64,000 nucleotides of DNA from Barnesiella propionica. GTDB taxonomy: Bacteria > Bacteroidota > Bacteroidia > Bacteroidales > Barnesiellaceae. The stretch is taken from positions 323,498-387,497 of the forward strand of contig NZ_JAOQJK010000001.1 in the NCBI RefSeq assembly GCF_025567045.1. Reading direction: 5' to 3'. Of this stretch, positions 61,353-64,000 are shown one piece after another. A model generated the notes under the pieces. That model was not told the origin of the DNA. It searched no databases and saw only the letters and a program-made list of their open reading frames with translations. The first letter of the stretch is position 1, and every line of letters begins with the position of its first letter. A program made the position numbers and the translations under genes.

Positions 61353-62156
61353 ATGATAGAGATTGACAACATATATAATATGGACTGTATCGAGGGCATG
61401 AAGCTCATGGCGAACGGCAGTGTCGATGCCGTGATAGCGGATTTGCCTTACGGCGTGTTGAACCGTAGCAACAAGGCGGTACACTGGGACAGGCAGATAC
61501 CGCTCGAAGCGTTGTGGGAACAGTACCGCAGGATCACCAAGCCGGGAAGCCCCGTTATCCTCTTTGCGCAGGGCATCTTCTCGGCGCGGCTCATGCTCTC
61601 GCAACCCCGGATGTGGCGGTATAACCTCGTGTGGCGGAAAGACCGGGTAACGGGTCACCTGAATGCCAACCGGATGCCGCTACGCCAGCATGAGGACATC
61701 ATCGTGTTCTACGACCGTCAGCCGGTATATCATCCTCAGATGATGCCGTGTCCACCGGAACGGAAAAATCATGGACGGCGCAAGACGGACGGTTTCACGA
61801 ACCGCTGTTACGGTGAAATGAAACTGGCTCCGGTGCGTGTTGCCGAAGACAAGTACCCGACCTCTGTCATTTCCATACCCAAGGAACACAAGACAGGAGC
61901 ATTCTATCATCCGACACAGAAGCCGGTAGCCTTGATAGAGTACCTGATGCGCACCTATACCAACGAGGGCGATGTGGTGCTGGACAACTGCATCGGTTCG
62001 GGTACGACCGCCATTGCCGCCATCCGCACGGGACGGCATTACATCGGATTCGAGATTGAACCGACGTATTGCGAAATTGCCGGACGACGGATTCGGGAGG
62101 AACTGGAACGTGGTCATGGGATTAAAGAAAGCGAAATAAGGGAAATAAAGAAATAA
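61353..62156 (+). CDS. DNA methyltransferase, beta-class (N6-A or N4-C), orphan
   Basis: This 267-aa methyltransferase has catalytic motif IV 'IADLPYG' (residues 28-34) before the SAM-binding motif I 'LDNCIGSGTTAIAAIRTGRH' (~208-227), the order of beta-class enzymes. 'DLPY' replaces the common 'DPPY'. There is no cognate endonuclease. It lies between traM and traN, 11 bp after traM, so it is expressed with the transfer genes. Confidence 0.88.
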   Translation: MIEIDNIYNMDCIEGMKLMANGSVDAVIADLPYGVLNRSNKAVHWDRQIPLEALWEQYRRITKPGSPVILFAQGIFSARLMLSQPRMWRYNLVWRKDRVTGHLNANRMPLRQHEDIIVFYDRQPVYHPQMMPCPPERKNHGRRKTDGFTNRCYGEMKLAPVRVAEDKYPTSVISIPKEHKTGAFYHPTQKPVALIEYLMRTYTNEGDVVLDNCIGSGTTAIAAIRTGRHYIGFEIEPTYCEIAGRRIREELERGHGIKESEIREIKK

Positions 62157-62176
62157 ACAATATCAACAGAAACGAT

Positions 62177-63028
62177 ATGAACAAGAAAATAATTGTAACT
62201 GCATTTCTTCTGGCGGCAGGACTTTTTGCCACACGGAACGCACAGGCTCAGCGTACATACGAAGAGATGGAACGGCTGACTGTCAATGAACAGGTAACGA
62301 CCGTCATCACAGCCACGGAACCGGTCCGCTTCGTGGATATTTCCACAGACAAGGTGGCGGGCGACCAACCCATTGAGAACATCATCCGGTTGAAGCCCAA
62401 AGAGACGGGACACGAGGACGGTGAAGTGCTGGCCATCGTCACCATCGTAACGGAACGCTATCGCACGCAGTATGCACTCATCTACACCACGCGGATAAGC
62501 GAGGCGGTGGCAGACAAGGAAATTCAGCTACAGGAACGGGATGCCTACAACAATCCTACGGTCTCGATGTCCACAGCCGACATGGTGCGTTTTGCAAGAC
62601 GGGTGTGGAACTCGCCCGCGAAAATCCGCAACGTGGCGACCAAGGCGCACCGAATGGTAATGCGCCTGAACAATATTTACTCGGTGGGCGACTATTTCTT
62701 CATCGACTTTTCCATCGAGAACAAAACGAACATCCGTTTCGACATCGACGAGATACGGGTGAAACTGTCGGACAAGAAACTTTCGAAGGCAACCAACGCG
62801 CAGACCATCGAGCTGACGCCTGCCCTGGTATTGGAACACGGCAAGACGTTCAAGCACGGCTACCGGAACGTGATTGTCGTGAAAAAGATGACCTTTCCGA
62901 ACGACAAGCTGCTGACCATCGAAATGACGGAACAACAAATCAGCGGGCGCAATATCAGCCTGAACATTGACTACGAGGATGTGCTGTCGGCCGATTCATT
63001 TAACACCGCTTTATTGGAGGAGGAATGA
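62177..63028 (+). CDS. traN: TraN conjugation protein (VirB9-like)
   Basis: This 283-aa protein has a signal peptide (ending 'NAQAQ', ~23) and the DUF4138/TraN pattern: 'LTVNEQVTTVITATEPVRFV' (~33-52), then a beta-rich C-terminus ('MRLNNIYSVGDYFFIDFSIE'). It is the periplasmic/outer-membrane part of the channel. It overlaps traO by 4 bp (ATGA). Confidence 0.9.
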   Translation: MNKKIIVTAFLLAAGLFATRNAQAQRTYEEMERLTVNEQVTTVITATEPVRFVDISTDKVAGDQPIENIIRLKPKETGHEDGEVLAIVTIVTERYRTQYALIYTTRISEAVADKEIQLQERDAYNNPTVSMSTADMVRFARRVWNSPAKIRNVATKAHRMVMRLNNIYSVGDYFFIDFSIENKTNIRFDIDEIRVKLSDKKLSKATNAQTIELTPALVLEHGKTFKHGYRNVIVVKKMTFPNDKLLTIEMTEQQISGRNISLNIDYEDVLSADSFNTALLEEE

Positions 63029-63537
63029 CGATGAAAAAGACGATAATACTGATGCTTGCCTGCATGTGCGTCTTCATGAATGCAAGTGCGCAGCGTAACA
63101 GCGGCCGCCTCTCGCTTGGAGTGGGATTGCTGTATGAGAACGGCATGGACGTAACGCTTGCTTACGAACATGAAATGAACTACCGCCATGCGTGGGAGTT
63201 TTTCGCCAACGGCTATCTGAAATGGACGGAATGTAAATCTTGCGGTCATATTTGTCCGGAATCCTTCTGGCGCAACTATCGCACTTACGGTTTCGGTGTG
63301 GCGTACAAACCTTGTGTGGTGCGTGGACGCAACCATTACGGCAACTTGCGTATCGGAGCTTCGGCAGGGAGCGACACGAACAAGTTTCTTGCCGGAATCC
63401 ATGTGGGTTACGAGCACAATTATGTGCTGCGGTCGGGATGCACACTGTTCTGGCAGGTAAAGAGTGACATGATGATAAAAGGGGCGGATTTGCTGCGGAC
63501 AGGTATCGTGCTGGGGGTGAAACTGCCGATAAAATAA
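63025..63537 (+). CDS. traO: TraO conjugation protein
   Basis: This 170-aa protein has a signal peptide ('LMLACMCVFMNASAQ', cleavage ~21) and a beta-barrel-like body with alternating aromatic residues, ending 'GIVLGVKLPIK', typical of TraO in Bacteroides conjugative elements. It lies directly after traN by ATGA overlap, as in CTnDOT-like operons. Confidence 0.85.
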   Translation: MTMKKTIILMLACMCVFMNASAQRNSGRLSLGVGLLYENGMDVTLAYEHEMNYRHAWEFFANGYLKWTECKSCGHICPESFWRNYRTYGFGVAYKPCVVRGRNHYGNLRIGASAGSDTNKFLAGIHVGYEHNYVLRSGCTLFWQVKSDMMIKGADLLRTGIVLGVKLPIK

Positions 63538-63562
63538 AGGAAAAACAAAAAACGAAAATAAC

Positions 63563-64000
63563 ATGATACGAAAGATTCAATGGTTTGCAATGGCAGTGAC
63601 GGCGGTATTGTGCGCTGCCTGTGACGCCCATATCGACGTACCTGATACGGCGGTACGTCCGGGACATATTCTCTGCGAGGACGGTACGGCTTTATCCTAC
63701 GTACAGTATGAACAGTCGGGAAAACGGGCAATAGCGGTTGTCTTCGATACCGAACACCGTGAAGGTACGGAAGGGAACGGCTATGCGGTTTACCTGTGGG
63801 ACATTGCTCCGGCAGCTTTTGCCGACAGCCTCGGTGTCGCACAAGGGACGTCGGCCGACATCGAGGCTTTGGACGGGAACATGAACACCTTTGCGCTGTA
63901 CGACACACGGGAGACGGCTTCGCCTATGGCGGAAGCGGTCTTTGACCTGTGGCGGTACGGACAGAGTGCCTATATCCCGTCGGTGGCACAGATGCGGCTG
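63563..64000 (+). CDS. Tra-operon lipoprotein, cut by window end
   Basis: 146 residues are visible, in frame to the last base. A type II signal with lipobox 'LCAAC' (lipidated Cys ~21) is followed by a beta-rich domain ('AIAVVFDTEHREGTEGNGYA'). It follows traO by 25 bp. Position suggests a TraP/TraQ-region surface or periplasmic lipoprotein; I do not recognise the family. Confidence 0.75.
   Translation, partial: MIRKIQWFAMAVTAVLCAACDAHIDVPDTAVRPGHILCEDGTALSYVQYEQSGKRAIAVVFDTEHREGTEGNGYAVYLWDIAPAAFADSLGVAQGTSADIEALDGNMNTFALYDTRETASPMAEAVFDLWRYGQSAYIPSVAQMRL

Larger units (their letters stand above)
13034..64000. mobile_element. Integrative conjugative element of the Bacteroidales tra type (left end; right end beyond window)
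   Basis: The element starts at the att-like site in sbcC and carries a tyrosine integrase, HTH and RepA-like ATPase genes, a primase-like protein and a Bacteroides-type conjugation operon (DUF4134 pair, TraF, TraG ATPase, TraJ, TraK, TraM, TraN, TraO). The gene order is colinear with CTnDOT-like tra operons, with several extra genes, including two DNA methyltransferases. Its relaxase and coupling protein are not in the window. traJ is interrupted by a second element (27286-57786), so transfer functions are probably disabled unless that element excises. Confidence 0.85.

Noticed and set aside
1..64000. CRISPR arrays, tRNA or rRNA genes
   Set aside because: No regularly spaced repeats, cloverleaf-like sequences or rRNA segments were noticed on either strand. 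This was a reading by eye, so small tRNAs could be missed.

Overview
The window looks like a chromosome segment of a gut-type Bacteroidales bacterium (phylum Bacteroidota). The evidence is TonB receptors with an N-terminal carboxypeptidase-like domain, a Bacteroides-style tra gene set (TraE/F/G/J/K/M/N/O), -7 promoter boxes of the TAnnTTTG type, and mostly weak Shine-Dalgarno sites. I cannot name a genus.

Layout. (1) 1-12.2 kb is ordinary chromosome. It holds the end of a surface-polysaccharide locus (UDP-GlcNAc 2-epimerase end, two glycosyltransferases, a WecA/MraY-type initiating transferase, WbuC cupin), the GDP-fucose pair gmd-fcl, a TonB receptor, and a divergent amidohydrolase plus bile-salt/penicillin-V acylase-type hydrolase pair. 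(2) At about 13.04 kb the exonuclease gene sbcC is cut, and an integrative conjugative element (ICE) begins at a 9-7-9 bp inverted-repeat att site next to its tyrosine integrase. The ICE carries replication/regulatory genes and a tra operon, and it runs off the right edge of the window. (3) Inside the ICE, traJ is split. Its 5' part ends at 27.28 kb and its 3' part resumes at 57.78 kb. The ~30.5 kb between is a second, nested mobilizable element with two tandem tyrosine recombinases at its right end and a mobilization module (relaxase, accessory Mob proteins, HTH/excisionase-like proteins). Joining the two traJ pieces at the shared TGGG restores the reading frame.

(4) The most exciting part is the ~20 kb AT-rich cargo of the nested element (27.9-47.6 kb). 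It is a minus-strand cluster for a non-ribosomal peptide and its handling. In order of transcription it encodes a 2054-aa NRPS, a phosphopantetheinyl transferase, a TonB receptor, a lipoprotein resembling the XusB/DUF4374 xenosiderophore-binding propellers, a membrane protein, two saccharopine-dehydrogenase-like oxidoreductases, a second membrane protein, a CmoA-like methyltransferase, two isoprenylcysteine/phospholipid-methyltransferase-like membrane enzymes, and two YbtP/YbtQ-like ABC half-transporters. By eye the NRPS reads acyl-AMP ligase - carrier - degenerate carrier - condensation - adenylation - carrier - thioesterase.

I infer a self-contained 'make it and take it back up' metallophore (lipo-aminoacyl type) system on a mobilizable element nested in an ICE. 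Two 20-bp dyads (TACC-N8-GGTA core) lie upstream of the NRPS, one of them over the putative -33 box, and look like repressor operators. A strong hairpin after the lipoprotein gene divides the cluster into a synthesis/uptake half and a tailoring/transport half. The cargo abuts a decayed integrase remnant at 48.0-48.5 kb, which suggests an older insertion event.

All product and substrate statements are inference from domain recognition by eye. No database search was run.
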